64,000 nucleotides of DNA from Microbacterium murale (GTDB lineage Bacteria; Actinomycetota; Actinomycetes; Actinomycetales; Microbacteriaceae): contig NZ_BMCM01000001.1 in assembly GCF_014635185.1 (NCBI RefSeq), positions 868,001 to 932,000 of the forward strand. The letters run 5' to 3'. Both the position numbers and the translations under genes were made by a program. Of the stretch, positions 8,012 through 15,801 are shown one piece after another (within the stretch, counting starts at the first letter, position 1; the number at the start of each line of letters is the position of its first letter). The notes beneath the pieces were generated by a model that ran no database searches, was not told where the DNA came from, and worked only from the letters and a program-made list of their open reading frames with translations.

Positions 8012-9451
8012 CGCGCGCTTGCTGCCGCCCCGGCGCGGAAGATTCACAACATCGGTCATCGTCTCGAGCTCGCGCCCCTTGGTCTCCGGCACTTGGTAGA
8101 AGACGAAGAAGAACGACACGATCGCGAAGAACGCGTAGAAACCGTACGCGAATGTGAGGCCGATCTCGGCGAAGGCGGGGAACGTCGTCGAGATGAAGAA
8201 GTTCGCGATCCACTGCGCGGCCGCGGCCACAGCGAGGGCGCCGGCACGGATGCTGTTCGGGAACATCTCCCCCAGCAGCACCCAGACCAGCGGACCCCAG
8301 GTCGCACCGAAGAACACGACGAAGCCGTTCGCGCAGATCAAGGCGATCAGCGACCAGGGCTCCGGGAGTACGACACTGCCGTTCTCCAGCGTGCCGAACG
8401 AGAATGCCACCGACATCATGCCCAGCGTCACGGCCATGCCGATCGAACCGGTGAGCAGCATCGGGCGCCGCCCGACCTTGTCGACAAGCAGGATCGCCAC
8501 GATCGTGACGACGATGTTCGTGACCGAGGTGATCACCGATGTCATCAGGGCCTGGGACTCGTCGAACCCGACGGACAGCCACAGCGTCGTCGAGTAGTAG
8601 AAGATCACGTTGATGCCTACGAACTGCTGGAAGACGCTCAGCAGGATGCCGACCCACACGATGGGTTTCAATCCGAAGCGATCCCCGCGCAGGTCGCTCA
8701 GCGACTCACGCTTCTCGGCATTCAGCGTCGAGCGGATCTCTTCGATCTTGATGTTCACGTCGGTCTCGCCCGAGAAGTCGAACAGCACCTGAGATGCCTT
8801 GTCGATCTGTCCGCGCGCCACCAGGAAGCGTGGAGACTCCGGCAGACGCAGCGCCATCACGCCGTAGACGACGGCCGGGATCGCCTCGACCATGAACATC
8901 CAGCGCCAGGCTTCGATTCCGAACCACAGCACGTCGGCCGCGGATCCGGCGATGTTCGCCAGGAGCGCGTTGGAGAGCAGCGCGGTGAAGATACCGGTCA
9001 CGATCGCGAGCTGCTGCAGGGATCCGAGTCGGCCGCGCACCTTCGCCGGTGACACTTCGGCGATGTAGGCCGGCGCGATGACGGATGCCGCACCGACTCC
9101 GATGCCGCCGATCACGCGCCAGATGATGAGGTCGATGACTCCGAATGCGAGGCCGGAACCGATCGATGAGGCGAGGAACAGCACCGCGGCGATCACCATC
9201 ACGGGGATGCGACCGAGCTTGTTCGCCAGGCTGCCGGCGAACCACGCTCCGACCGCGCAACCCAGGAGAGCCGACGACACGGCGAAGCCCTGCAGTGCCG
9301 GTCCGAGGTCGAACGCTCCGGCGAGAGCATCCACCGCTCCGTTGATCACGGCCGTGTCGAAACCGAACAGGAACCCGCCGAGTGCTGCGGCGATGCTGAT
9401 TCCCACGACTCTCGCGCTGAGTCGGCCGGCCGTGCGCTTCTTCTCTGACAT
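8009..9451 (-). CDS. sugar porter family MFS transporter
   Basis: This 480-residue protein has the sugar porter (XylE/GalP/GLUT-like) signature: GGFLFGFDTAVINGA in helix 1, LANKLGRIPVM in loop 2-3, PESPRFLVARG after helix 6, QQFVGINVIFYYS in helix 7, VDKVGRRPML in loop 8-9, and VPETKGRELE at the C-terminus. It probably imports a hexose, pentose or polyol by proton symport. I chose the ATG at 9451 because GGGGGAG precedes it; a GTG eight codons upstream lacks such a site. It is the sole gene between the GrpB pair and parB. Confidence 0.92.
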   Translation of the reverse strand: MSEKKRTAGRLSARVVGISIAAALGGFLFGFDTAVINGAVDALAGAFDLGPALQGFAVSSALLGCAVGAWFAGSLANKLGRIPVMVIAAVLFLASSIGSGLAFGVIDLIIWRVIGGIGVGAASVIAPAYIAEVSPAKVRGRLGSLQQLAIVTGIFTALLSNALLANIAGSAADVLWFGIEAWRWMFMVEAIPAVVYGVMALRLPESPRFLVARGQIDKASQVLFDFSGETDVNIKIEEIRSTLNAEKRESLSDLRGDRFGLKPIVWVGILLSVFQQFVGINVIFYYSTTLWLSVGFDESQALMTSVITSVTNIVVTIVAILLVDKVGRRPMLLTGSIGMAVTLGMMSVAFSFGTLENGSVVLPEPWSLIALICANGFVVFFGATWGPLVWVLLGEMFPNSIRAGALAVAAAAQWIANFFISTTFPAFAEIGLTFAYGFYAFFAIVSFFFVFYQVPETKGRELETMTDVVNLPRRGGSKRA

Positions 9452-9519
9452 GTGCTCTCCCCCGTCTGTGCTCACTCTAGGAGTTCGTGCAGCTACACCG
9501 CGATGAAACGGTCAGATAT

Positions 9520-10497
9520 TCAGGATCCGTAGCCCTCTTCGCCGAGTTCCGAGAGGATCCGGTTGAGATCCTGAATGGACGCGAATTCGATCGCGACCTG
9601 GCCTTTTCTTGCACCAAGAGTGATCTTCACCCGGGTGTTCAGTCGGTCGCCGAGCTTTCCCGAGACCTCGTCGAGATACGCCCGACGTGCGCCCGGCTGC
9701 GGTTTGGGAGTCTTCGTCCCTGCCGAGGAGGAAGATTTGGCCGCTTCCTCGGTGGCGCGGACGGAGAGGTCTTCGTTGATCACCTTGTCTGCGAGTCTCT
9801 GCATCGCCTCGGGGCTGTCGAGGGAAAGCAGCGCCCGAGCGTGACCTGCCGAGAGCACGCCGGCTGCGACGCGCTGCTGCACGGGTACCGGAAGCTTGAG
9901 AAGCCGGATCGTGTTGCTGATCTGCGGACGCGAGCGGCCGATGCGCGTCGCGAGTTCTTCTTGGGTGATTCCGAAGTCCTCGAGCAGCTGCTGGTAGGCC
10001 GAAGCCTCTTCCAACGGGTTCAGCTCGGAGCGGTGCAGGTTCTCGAGCAGCGCGTCGCGCAGGAGGTTCTCGTCGGCGGTCTCCCTGACGATCGCCGAGA
10101 TCGCGTCGAGTCCGGCTTCGCGGGCAGCGCGCGTGCGGCGCTCCCCCATGATCAGTTCGTAGTCGCCGTCGGTGTTCTTGCGTACGATCACCGGCTGCAG
10201 CACGCCGAACTCGCGCACGCTGTGCACGAGCTCGGCGAGGTCGTCCTCGTCGAAGTGCGTTCGTGGCTGCCGCGGGTTCGGAACGATCAGCTTCGGATCG
10301 ATCTGGATCAGGTGGATGCCTGGCACCGCAGCAAGATCGGGGGCTTCTGCGGGGAGCTCGTCGGGGACCGTGATCGTCATGTCAGCGGCGGGTCGCAGAG
10401 ATGCGCCGGGGAAGAACACGTCGACCGGACGTTCCGACTGATCCGCCGTGGGGATGAGTGCGCCGATTCCTCGGCCCAATCCGGTGCGCTTGGCCAT
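9520..10497 (-). CDS. parB: chromosome partitioning protein ParB
   Basis: The 325-residue CTPase/DNA clamp loads at parS and organises the origin region for segregation. Visible parts are the conserved N-terminus MAKRTGLGRGIGALIP, the ParB/Srx CTP-binding segment with GERRTRAAREAGL, the helix-turn-helix (QEELATRIGRSRPQISNTIR), and the C-terminal dimerisation region. It overlaps parA by one base (TGATG). Five likely target sites lie at 11404-13059. Confidence 0.97.
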   Translation of the reverse strand: MAKRTGLGRGIGALIPTADQSERPVDVFFPGASLRPAADMTITVPDELPAEAPDLAAVPGIHLIQIDPKLIVPNPRQPRTHFDEDDLAELVHSVREFGVLQPVIVRKNTDGDYELIMGERRTRAAREAGLDAISAIVRETADENLLRDALLENLHRSELNPLEEASAYQQLLEDFGITQEELATRIGRSRPQISNTIRLLKLPVPVQQRVAAGVLSAGHARALLSLDSPEAMQRLADKVINEDLSVRATEEAAKSSSSAGTKTPKPQPGARRAYLDEVSGKLGDRLNTRVKITLGARKGQVAIEFASIQDLNRILSELGEEGYGS

Positions 10498-11420
10498 CAG
10501 TTCTCCTTGCTCTGCGTCTTCTGGGACGCGATCTCGACAGCGGCCTCACGATATGCGATCGCTCCGGCGGATGTTCCGTCGTACGCGATCACCGTCTGGC
10601 CGAAACTCGGCGCCTCCGACACTCGCACCGAACGCGGGATGACCGTGTGCAGTACCTGATCGGGGAAGTGCGTGCGCACCTCATCCGCTACCTGCTGCGC
10701 CAGACGGGTGCGCCCGTCGTACATGGTGAGCAGGATCGTGGAGAGGTGAAGCTCGGGATTGAGGTGCTTCTGGATCATCTGGATGCTGCCGAGCAGCTGA
10801 CTCAGACCCTCCAGTGCGTAGTACTCGCACTGGATCGGGATGAAGACCTCGGATGCTGCAGTGAAGGCGTTGATCGTCAGGAGCCCCAGCGACGGAGGGC
10901 AGTCGATGATGACGAAGTCGACGGTGTTCTCGTCCAGGTATGCGCTGAGGGCGTTGCGGAGTCTGTGCTCACGTGCGACCTGAGCGACGAGTTCGATCTC
11001 TGCACCTGCGAGATGGATCGTGCTGGGCGCGCATAGGAGGTTGGGTGATTCCGGGCTCTGCTGAACGATGTCAGCAAGAGGAACATCGTCGATCAGAACG
11101 TCGTAGACACTCGGCGTCTCCGCATTGTGCGGTACGCCCAGGGCTGTCGATGCGTTGCCCTGCGGATCGAGATCGATGACCAGAACCTTGGCACCGAAGC
11201 TTGCCAGGGCGGATGCGACATTGACCGCGGTCGTCGTCTTGCCGACGCCGCCCTTCTGGTTCGACACCGTGAGTACACGCGTGTCCCCATCAAACTGAAC
11301 GGTTGTCGCCTCCAGCGCACGCCTGCGCGCGCTCAGATCAGCGATCTCGCGTGCCAGTGGAGTGTCTACCCCGAAAGTACTGTTCGGTGCTGCCTTTTCA
11401 GACTGTTTCACGTGAAACAT
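10497..11420 (-). CDS. parA: chromosome partitioning ATPase ParA
   Basis: This 307-residue Walker-type ATPase works with ParB-parS complexes to segregate origins. It has the deviant Walker A QKGGVGKTTT (Lys61), VLVIDLDPQGNAS, and FVIIDCPPSLGLLT. The annotated N-terminus reads MFHVKQ because the ATG at 11420 lies at the edge of a perfect parS (11404-11419). About 45 residues of low conservation precede the ATPase core, so a downstream start is possible. ParB bound at this parS could cover the translation start or promoter. Confidence 0.95.
   Translation of the reverse strand: MFHVKQSEKAAPNSTFGVDTPLAREIADLSARRRALEATTVQFDGDTRVLTVSNQKGGVGKTTTAVNVASALASFGAKVLVIDLDPQGNASTALGVPHNAETPSVYDVLIDDVPLADIVQQSPESPNLLCAPSTIHLAGAEIELVAQVAREHRLRNALSAYLDENTVDFVIIDCPPSLGLLTINAFTAASEVFIPIQCEYYALEGLSQLLGSIQMIQKHLNPELHLSTILLTMYDGRTRLAQQVADEVRTHFPDQVLHTVIPRSVRVSEAPSFGQTVIAYDGTSAGAIAYREAAVEIASQKTQSKEN
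11404..11419. promoter_or_regulatory. parS: parS site 1 (perfect), overlapping parA start
   Basis: TGTTTCACGTGAAACA is the exact 16-bp parS consensus. It adjoins the ATG of parA and encodes its first residues, so it may link ParB binding to parA expression. Confidence 0.95.
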
Positions 11421-11501
11421 CCACTCCTTTCGGGACCGTGTTCCACTCTAATCGCTGGGGCGGACGTTTCTGACCCGAGCCGGGCTTGAGAGACCTTCCT
11501 C

Positions 11502-11596
11502 CCGGGCTCCGGGATGCCGGCTCTCTCGCAGAACGGGTACCCTCCCCGCAAGCGGGGACCCCTCCCGATGCTCGTTCGTCCGGCATCCCTGCGCCC
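11502..11596 (+). repeat. 95-bp inverted repeat, copy A (MITE-like core 11511-11589)
   Basis: This stretch matches the reverse complement of 12257-12351 at all but one base. Its 79-bp core has perfect 10-bp terminal inverted repeats (GGGATGCCGG at 11511, CCGGCATCCC at 11580) and an internal hairpin CCCCGC-AA-GCGGGG at 11544-11557. It has no coding capacity. The terminal repeats suggest a small non-autonomous mobile or palindromic element. Confidence 0.85.
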
Positions 11597-11685
11597 GTCA
11601 GTTCCTTCGAACATGGATAAGACCATCCAGAACTTAGTGGGGTGTCGTACAGAGACGGGCTGTCGTATCTCTGCATTGTCAGAGA

Positions 11686-11701
11686 TGTTTCACGTGAAAC
11701 G
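11686..11701. promoter_or_regulatory. parS: parS-like site 2 (one mismatch)
   Basis: TGTTTCACGTGAAACG differs from the parS consensus only at the last base. It lies between the two inverted repeat copies. Confidence 0.85.
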
Positions 11702-12010
11702 GCCCGGTGGTGGTCAACCTCATGTTGTTGAGACATATGACTCAAGCACCCACCCATCCCTGCGACGGGATGGATCTGGATGGCGGCGGTCCTGGTGGCC
11801 ATCGGTCATCCCCTGTCGTGAACCTTGACGGTACCGATGATGCACGCCGATGGAGAGGAAGAATGTCGCGATGACGATCTGCTGTGGGGTGCGCCATTCG
11901 CCCGCCGCTTGCGCCTTGTGAGCACCAGTTCGGTCATCGGCGATGACGAATCATTCTGCACACGTGGACTACGACTGATCCGATGGCGACGGATGTCGCA
12001 CTCAAGCGAA

Positions 12011-12026
12011 TGTTTCACGTGAAACA
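12011..12026. promoter_or_regulatory. parS: parS site 3 (perfect)
   Basis: TGTTTCACGTGAAACA matches the parS consensus exactly and lies in the non-coding gap between parA and rsmG. Confidence 0.95.
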
Positions 12027-12158
12027 CGACCCGAACTGCCCACGACGCCTGAACTCGCGGAAGCGGTGAACTTCACGTCGACGCACCGCACTCACTCAGT
12101 GCGTTTGTCAGCGGAGTCTCCCCGCCTTAACGACCGTAGAAGCGCCAAAGAAGACGGA

Positions 12159-12174
12159 TGTTCCACGTGAAACA
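12159..12174. promoter_or_regulatory. parS: parS-like site 4 (one mismatch)
   Basis: TGTTCCACGTGAAACA differs from the consensus at one left-arm base (T to C). It is 83 bases from the second inverted repeat copy. Confidence 0.85.
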
Positions 12175-12256
12175 TCACCCAGCTCTCCGCAACATCACCC
12201 ACCCATCCGCAATGAGGAGCGGCGAAGCTCGCTCGTTCCCCCGCAGGTGCAGGAGA

Positions 12257-12351
12257 GGGCGCAGGGATGCCGGACGAACGAGCATCGGGAGGGGTCCCCG
12301 CTTGCGGGGAGAGTACCCGTTCTGCGAGAGAGCCGGCATCCCGGAGCCCGG
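12257..12351 (-). repeat. 95-bp inverted repeat, copy B (core 12264-12342)
   Basis: This is the reverse complement of 11502-11596 with a single base change, and it has the same 10-bp terminal inverted repeats at 12264-12273 and 12333-12342. Its last 16 bases (GCATCCCGGAGCCCGG) recur as a direct repeat at 12358-12373, possibly a remnant of a tandem copy. Confidence 0.85.
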
Positions 12352-12401
12352 CAATACGCATCCCGGAGCCCGGTAGTAAGGTACTCAGCTCCGTAGAAAA
12401 C

Positions 12402-13028
12402 CTAGCCCCGAACAGTAGCCCTGACGACCCGAGTCGTCTCGTCGAGCAGGCCTTCGCCCAGCACTTCAACGCGCACGTCACTGAGCCGATACTTCTTGAT
12501 CTGCTTTGCAGCGGCGTCGATCTCAGCCGGCGCGTTCATTCCCTTGAGCAGCGCGAGCTCTCCCCCATCACGCAGCAAAGGCGCTGTGAAGGGGATCAGT
12601 GTCCGCAGGGCGCTGACGGCGCGTGCCGTGACGAAATCGAAGTTCCCGACCGCACGTACATCCTCTGCGCGTGCTCGCAGCACTTCCACGTTCTCAAGTC
12701 CGAGCTCGGCAACCTGCTCGTTGAGCCAGTTGACGCGGCGCTCCATCGGCTCGACGAGAGTCCACGTCACGTCCGGCCGCGCGATCGCGAGCACGAGTCC
12801 TGGCAGCCCGGCGCCTGATCCGATGTCCGCAACAGTTCCACGGAAGATCGGCGCAGCGATCGCGCTGTTGAGAATGTGGCGGTTCCAGAGGCGGGGAAGC
12901 TCAAGGGGGCCGATCAGTCCACGCTCTTCACCGTGCTCCGCGAGTGCAGTCGTGAACTGACGAGCGAGATCGATTCGATCACCGAAGATCGATGCGGCGA
13001 CGACTGGCTCCAGCTCGAGTGAAGTCAT
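12402..13028 (-). CDS. rsmG: 16S rRNA (guanine527-N7) methyltransferase
   Basis: The 208-residue SAM-dependent enzyme modifies G527 in the 530 loop of 16S rRNA. Visible are LPRLWNRHILNSAIA, the SAM motif VADIGSGAGLPGLVLAIARP, and VTARAVSALRTLIPFTAPLL. Length and position between jag and parA are typical. A perfect parS lies in the 31-bp gap before its start. Confidence 0.95.
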   Translation of the reverse strand: MTSLELEPVVAASIFGDRIDLARQFTTALAEHGEERGLIGPLELPRLWNRHILNSAIAAPIFRGTVADIGSGAGLPGLVLAIARPDVTWTLVEPMERRVNWLNEQVAELGLENVEVLRARAEDVRAVGNFDFVTARAVSALRTLIPFTAPLLRDGGELALLKGMNAPAEIDAAAKQIKKYRLSDVRVEVLGEGLLDETTRVVRATVRG

Positions 13029-13043
13029 GCCGATCCCCCGCGA

Positions 13044-13059
13044 TGTTTCACGTGAAACA
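13044..13059. promoter_or_regulatory. parS: parS site 5 (perfect), between jag and rsmG
   Basis: TGTTTCACGTGAAACA fills half of the 31-bp jag-rsmG spacer. It abuts the jag stop codon and lies 15 bases upstream of the rsmG start. Confidence 0.95.
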
Positions 13060-13566
13060 TCAGCGACGACGGATCACCGTGTGGCGATCGGCGCCGTCGC
13101 CGTAGGACTCTGAAACCAGTTCGCGGTCAGCGACGATGTCGTGCACCAGCTTGCGCTCATAGCTGGACATCGAAGGAAGTGACGCCTGTGATGCACCCTC
13201 GTCGAGCTTCACGACCGCGGCGTCCACCAGCTTCTCGAGCTGTCGGCGACGTGCATCACGGGATCCACCGACGTCCAGGATCAGACGAGAGAAAGAACCG
13301 GTCTTGCTCTGCACTGCGAGTCGGGTGATCTCCTGAAGTGCCTGCACTGTGTCTGGGTCAGCAAGCACGGAGATGTCCTCACCCTCCGCGTCGACTGACA
13401 CATAGGCCCGTCCCTGGCGCACGTCAAGATTAAGATCCCCGTCGATGTCTGCGATGTCGAGCAGTTCCTCGAGGAAGTCCGCAGCGACATCGCCCTCGTG
13501 CTCGAGCTGCTCTACGGTCGGCTCAGAACGATCAACAGTGCGCTCGACGACGTTCTCACCGGTCAT
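13060..13566 (-). CDS. jag: Jag/KhpB-like R3H domain RNA-binding protein
   Basis: At 168 residues, this is a short single-stranded nucleic acid binding protein with a type II KH-like region (DINIDVRQGRAYVSV-type strand, then LQEITRLAVQSKTGSFSRLILDVGG) and a C-terminal R3H domain (PSMSSYERKLVHDIVAD, ending DRHTVIRRR). The N-terminal Jag domain of firmicute homologues is absent, as is usual in actinobacteria. Its start overlaps the yidC stop by four bases (ATGA). It is linked by position to membrane protein insertion and cell-wall control. Confidence 0.9.
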   Translation of the reverse strand: MTGENVVERTVDRSEPTVEQLEHEGDVAADFLEELLDIADIDGDLNLDVRQGRAYVSVDAEGEDISVLADPDTVQALQEITRLAVQSKTGSFSRLILDVGGSRDARRRQLEKLVDAAVVKLDEGASQASLPSMSSYERKLVHDIVADRELVSESYGDGADRHTVIRRR

Positions 13567-14636
13567 GAGTTGGGGCCCTTCTTCTTGGCTCGCTTCTTAC
13601 CCACCGGCTGCTGGCGCTTCGGTGCGCTCTGCTTGGCCTTCTCGGCCTCATCCAGCATCCGCTTCTGCTCCGCCTCGTACACCGACATCGGGACGACCTT
13701 GCCGGAGGAGTCGATCGCCTTGCCCTTGCGTGCCAGACGCTCTTCGCGCGCCTTGGCTGCTTCGGAGCCAGGGGTCGGCATCTCGCGGATGACGAGGAAC
13801 TGCTGTGCCATGGTCCAGAGGTTCGAGATGAACCAGTACACGACGACGCCGAGCGGGAAGAACACGCCGGAGAAGATGAAGCCCAGCGGCAGCACGTAGA
13901 GCATGATCTTCTGCATCTGGTACGCCTGGCCGGTCTTGGCCTCGGGCGACAGGTTCTTCGAGATGATCTGCAGCTGCGTGAAGAACTGCGATCCGATCAT
14001 CAGCACGACGAGGATGACCAGCAGCACGATGGCGATCGTGTTCTGAGTCTCGACAGCCTGACCGAGGGTCCCGTGCAGCGACACCGTCCCGAAGATCGTG
14101 GCGTCATAGAACTGCTTCGTCAGCTCGGAGCTGAGGAGCCCGACGCCTCCGAGGTTGTTCTGTGCATGTTTCGTGACGTCGTTGAGCACGCTGAACAATG
14201 CGAAGAAGATGGGCATCTGCACGATCAGCGGCAGACAGCTCGACATCGGCGAGGTGCCGTGCTTCTTGTACAGACCCATCGTCTCGCGGCTCATGGCCTC
14301 ACGAGAGAGCTGATCCTTCTTGCCCTTGTACTTCTCCTGGATCTTCTTCATCTCAGGAGCGATTTCCATCATCTTGCGCTGGCTCTTGATTTGCCGCACG
14401 AACAGGGGAAATACTGCTCCACGAACGACAATGACCAGTCCGACGATCGAGAGGATCCAGGTGATTCCGGATGCCTCCGGAAGTCCGATCGTGGTGAACA
14501 GCCAGTGCCAGGCGACGAGGATGAGCTCAACAGCCCACTTCAGCGGCCACAGGATGGTGCCGAGCAGGTCGAAGCCACCACCACCACCGGCATCCGGGGT
14601 CGGGGTCGCAGAGGCGAGCAGAAGGTCAAGACCCAC
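13563..14636 (-). CDS. yidC: membrane protein insertase YidC
   Basis: The 357-residue Oxa1/YidC insertase starts at GTG. Hydrophobic segments lie near residues 25-45, 56-82 (ITWILSIVGLVIVVRGAVFP, which carries the conserved groove arginine), 135-160 (SCLPLIVQMPIFFALFSVL), 205-225 and 240-265. A basic C-terminal tail (KRQQPVGKKRAKKKG) probably contacts ribosomes. It inserts Sec-dependent and independent membrane proteins. It lies between yidD and jag as in other actinobacteria. Confidence 0.95.
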   Translation of the reverse strand: MGLDLLLASATPTPDAGGGGGFDLLGTILWPLKWAVELILVAWHWLFTTIGLPEASGITWILSIVGLVIVVRGAVFPLFVRQIKSQRKMMEIAPEMKKIQEKYKGKKDQLSREAMSRETMGLYKKHGTSPMSSCLPLIVQMPIFFALFSVLNDVTKHAQNNLGGVGLLSSELTKQFYDATIFGTVSLHGTLGQAVETQNTIAIVLLVILVVLMIGSQFFTQLQIISKNLSPEAKTGQAYQMQKIMLYVLPLGFIFSGVFFPLGVVVYWFISNLWTMAQQFLVIREMPTPGSEAAKAREERLARKGKAIDSSGKVVPMSVYEAEQKRMLDEAEKAKQSAPKRQQPVGKKRAKKKGPNS

Positions 14637-14639
14637 TGA

Positions 14640-14990
14640 TCAGTCCTTTCGGGAAGGTACGACGAAACCTCGAGCGGTCAAGTCGTATCGGAAGTGGTCA
14701 TGAGGACGAACGTCGTCGACGCCGCCTTTGGTCCAGGGATTGCAGCGCAGGATCCGCCATGCCGAGAGCACCGCTCCCTTCACGGCACCGTGCTGCTGCA
14801 CCGCACCTACAGCGTAAGCCGAGCAGGACGGGTAGTACGCACAGACGTCTCCGTAGAGTGGGGAGATCACGGCGCGGTAGCCGGCCAGGAATCCCAGGAC
14901 GAGATTCCGCGGCACGAGCGGGATGCTGCGCACGACGTCGCTGGCATGCAGATGCCCCGAGCCCATGGCGTAGGAGGGAAGCGCACTCAT
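14640..14990 (-). CDS. yidD: membrane protein insertion efficiency factor YidD
   Basis: About 116 residues. The YidD signature is clear: LGFLAGYRAVISPLYGDVCAYYPSCSAYAVGAVQQHGAVKG, with conserved Cys and CRY/AY residues, then WRILRCNPWTKGGVDDV. I chose the ATG at 14990 because it overlaps the rnpA stop (ATGA), indicating coupled translation. A longer frame running to 15026 lies inside rnpA. An N-terminal extension of about 25 residues precedes the core. Confidence 0.92.
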   Translation of the reverse strand: MSALPSYAMGSGHLHASDVVRSIPLVPRNLVLGFLAGYRAVISPLYGDVCAYYPSCSAYAVGAVQQHGAVKGAVLSAWRILRCNPWTKGGVDDVRPHDHFRYDLTARGFVVPSRKD

Positions 14991-15337
14991 GCCGAAGCTC
15001 GTTCGCGACTCAGACGCGCCAGACACCGGGTCACATCGGCATCGAGCTCAGCGAACGTGGCGGTCGCGGACGCAGGAAGGGCACGGATGACGACATCCGT
15101 GCCCTCGGGAACGTCTGCGATCACCCGTGCGCACACGGCTTTGAGCCGTCGACGTACGGTGTTGCGGATCACAGCGGTGCCCACCTGCTTGCTGATGATG
15201 AACCCGAATCTGGGTTCACGTGCTTCACCGGTCGCCAACATTGACGTGATGACTCGGGCGCCCCCGCACCGAACACCGCGACGGACGACCGATCTGTAGT
15301 CGGTGCCTCGCGTCAGTCGGAACGGACGGGCGAGCAC
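14987..15337 (-). CDS. rnpA: ribonuclease P protein component
   Basis: The 116-residue basic protein binds the RNase P RNA and helps cleave tRNA 5' leaders. It has the early FRLTRGTDYRSVVRRG segment and the RNR signature region RFGFIISKQVGTAVIRNTVRRRLK. The start is GTG at 15337, five bases after the rpmH stop. Cotranscription with rpmH and yidD is the rule in bacteria. Confidence 0.95.
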   Translation of the reverse strand: MLARPFRLTRGTDYRSVVRRGVRCGGARVITSMLATGEAREPRFGFIISKQVGTAVIRNTVRRRLKAVCARVIADVPEGTDVVIRALPASATATFAELDADVTRCLARLSRERASA

Positions 15338-15342
15338 GAGGC

Positions 15343-15480
15343 TTACGCCGAGAGCTCGGTGCGGCCCTTCGCGCGGCGAGCAGAGAGGATGCCACGGCCG
15401 GCGCGCGTGCGCATACGGGCGCGGAAACCGTGCTTCTTGGCGCGGCGGCGGTTGTTGGGCTGGAACGTACGCTTGGTCAT
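15343..15480 (-). CDS. rpmH: 50S ribosomal protein L34
   Basis: The 45-residue protein starts [19 protein letters not shown] and ends KGRTELSA. The core [20 protein letters not shown] is the invariant L34 sequence. The gene is at the expected place, first in the leftward operon and divergent from dnaA. Confidence 0.97.
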   Translation of the reverse strand: MTKRTFQPNNRRRAKKHGFRARMRTRAGRGILSARRAKGRTELSA

Positions 15481-15801
15481 GGGATCACTCCGGGAACGCT
15501 GTCACCGGATGTGTACGACCGGAGACATAGGGAACTGCCCGATTTCGGACATAAGTCAACCGATTAAGGGTACGTCTTACCGGCGCAGAGGGCAAATCTC
15601 CACGCCACGACCGGTTCGAGTATCAAGACTCCGCACAGCAATTATCCACAACCTCGACACTCGCGGGCTGCGCAACACACCCGCGGTTTTCCACAGGCAG
15701 GTTGCCGTTCACAGCGCGGATGACTACCGTGGCATCCGAAGTTATCCACAGGGGGGAAAGCCGATTCGGCCCACCCTCCGCGAGCCCTTGCCCGGAGCAA
15801 T
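15481..15801. other. rpmH-dnaA intergenic region with DnaA boxes (part of oriC)
   Basis: This 321-bp stretch has no gene. It holds perfect DnaA boxes TTATCCACA at 15642-15650 and 15742-15750 and a near match TTTTCCACA at 15687-15695, all in the same orientation. The divergent rpmH and dnaA promoters must lie here. The boxes nearest dnaA may mediate DnaA autoregulation. Confidence 0.8.

Larger units (their letters stand above)
11421..12401. other. non-coding centromere-like gap between parA and rsmG
   Basis: These 981 bases contain no gene I can support. They hold three parS-like sites (11686, 12011, 12159), two inverted 95-bp repeat copies (11502 and 12257) that bracket those sites, and a 16-bp direct repeat next to the second copy. 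Short frames here begin inside parS sites (MFHV...) and show no protein-like composition. In many actinobacteria rsmG and parA are close together, so the gap looks expanded. Confidence 0.75.

Noticed and set aside
11825-12022. 65-codon frame in the parA-rsmG gap
   Set aside because: It has no ribosome site, no recognisable features, and ends inside a parS site; the gap is better read as a non-coding centromere.
14991-15026. Longer yidD starting at 15026
   Set aside because: The extension lies within rnpA, while the ATG at 14990 overlaps the rnpA stop in the usual coupled form.
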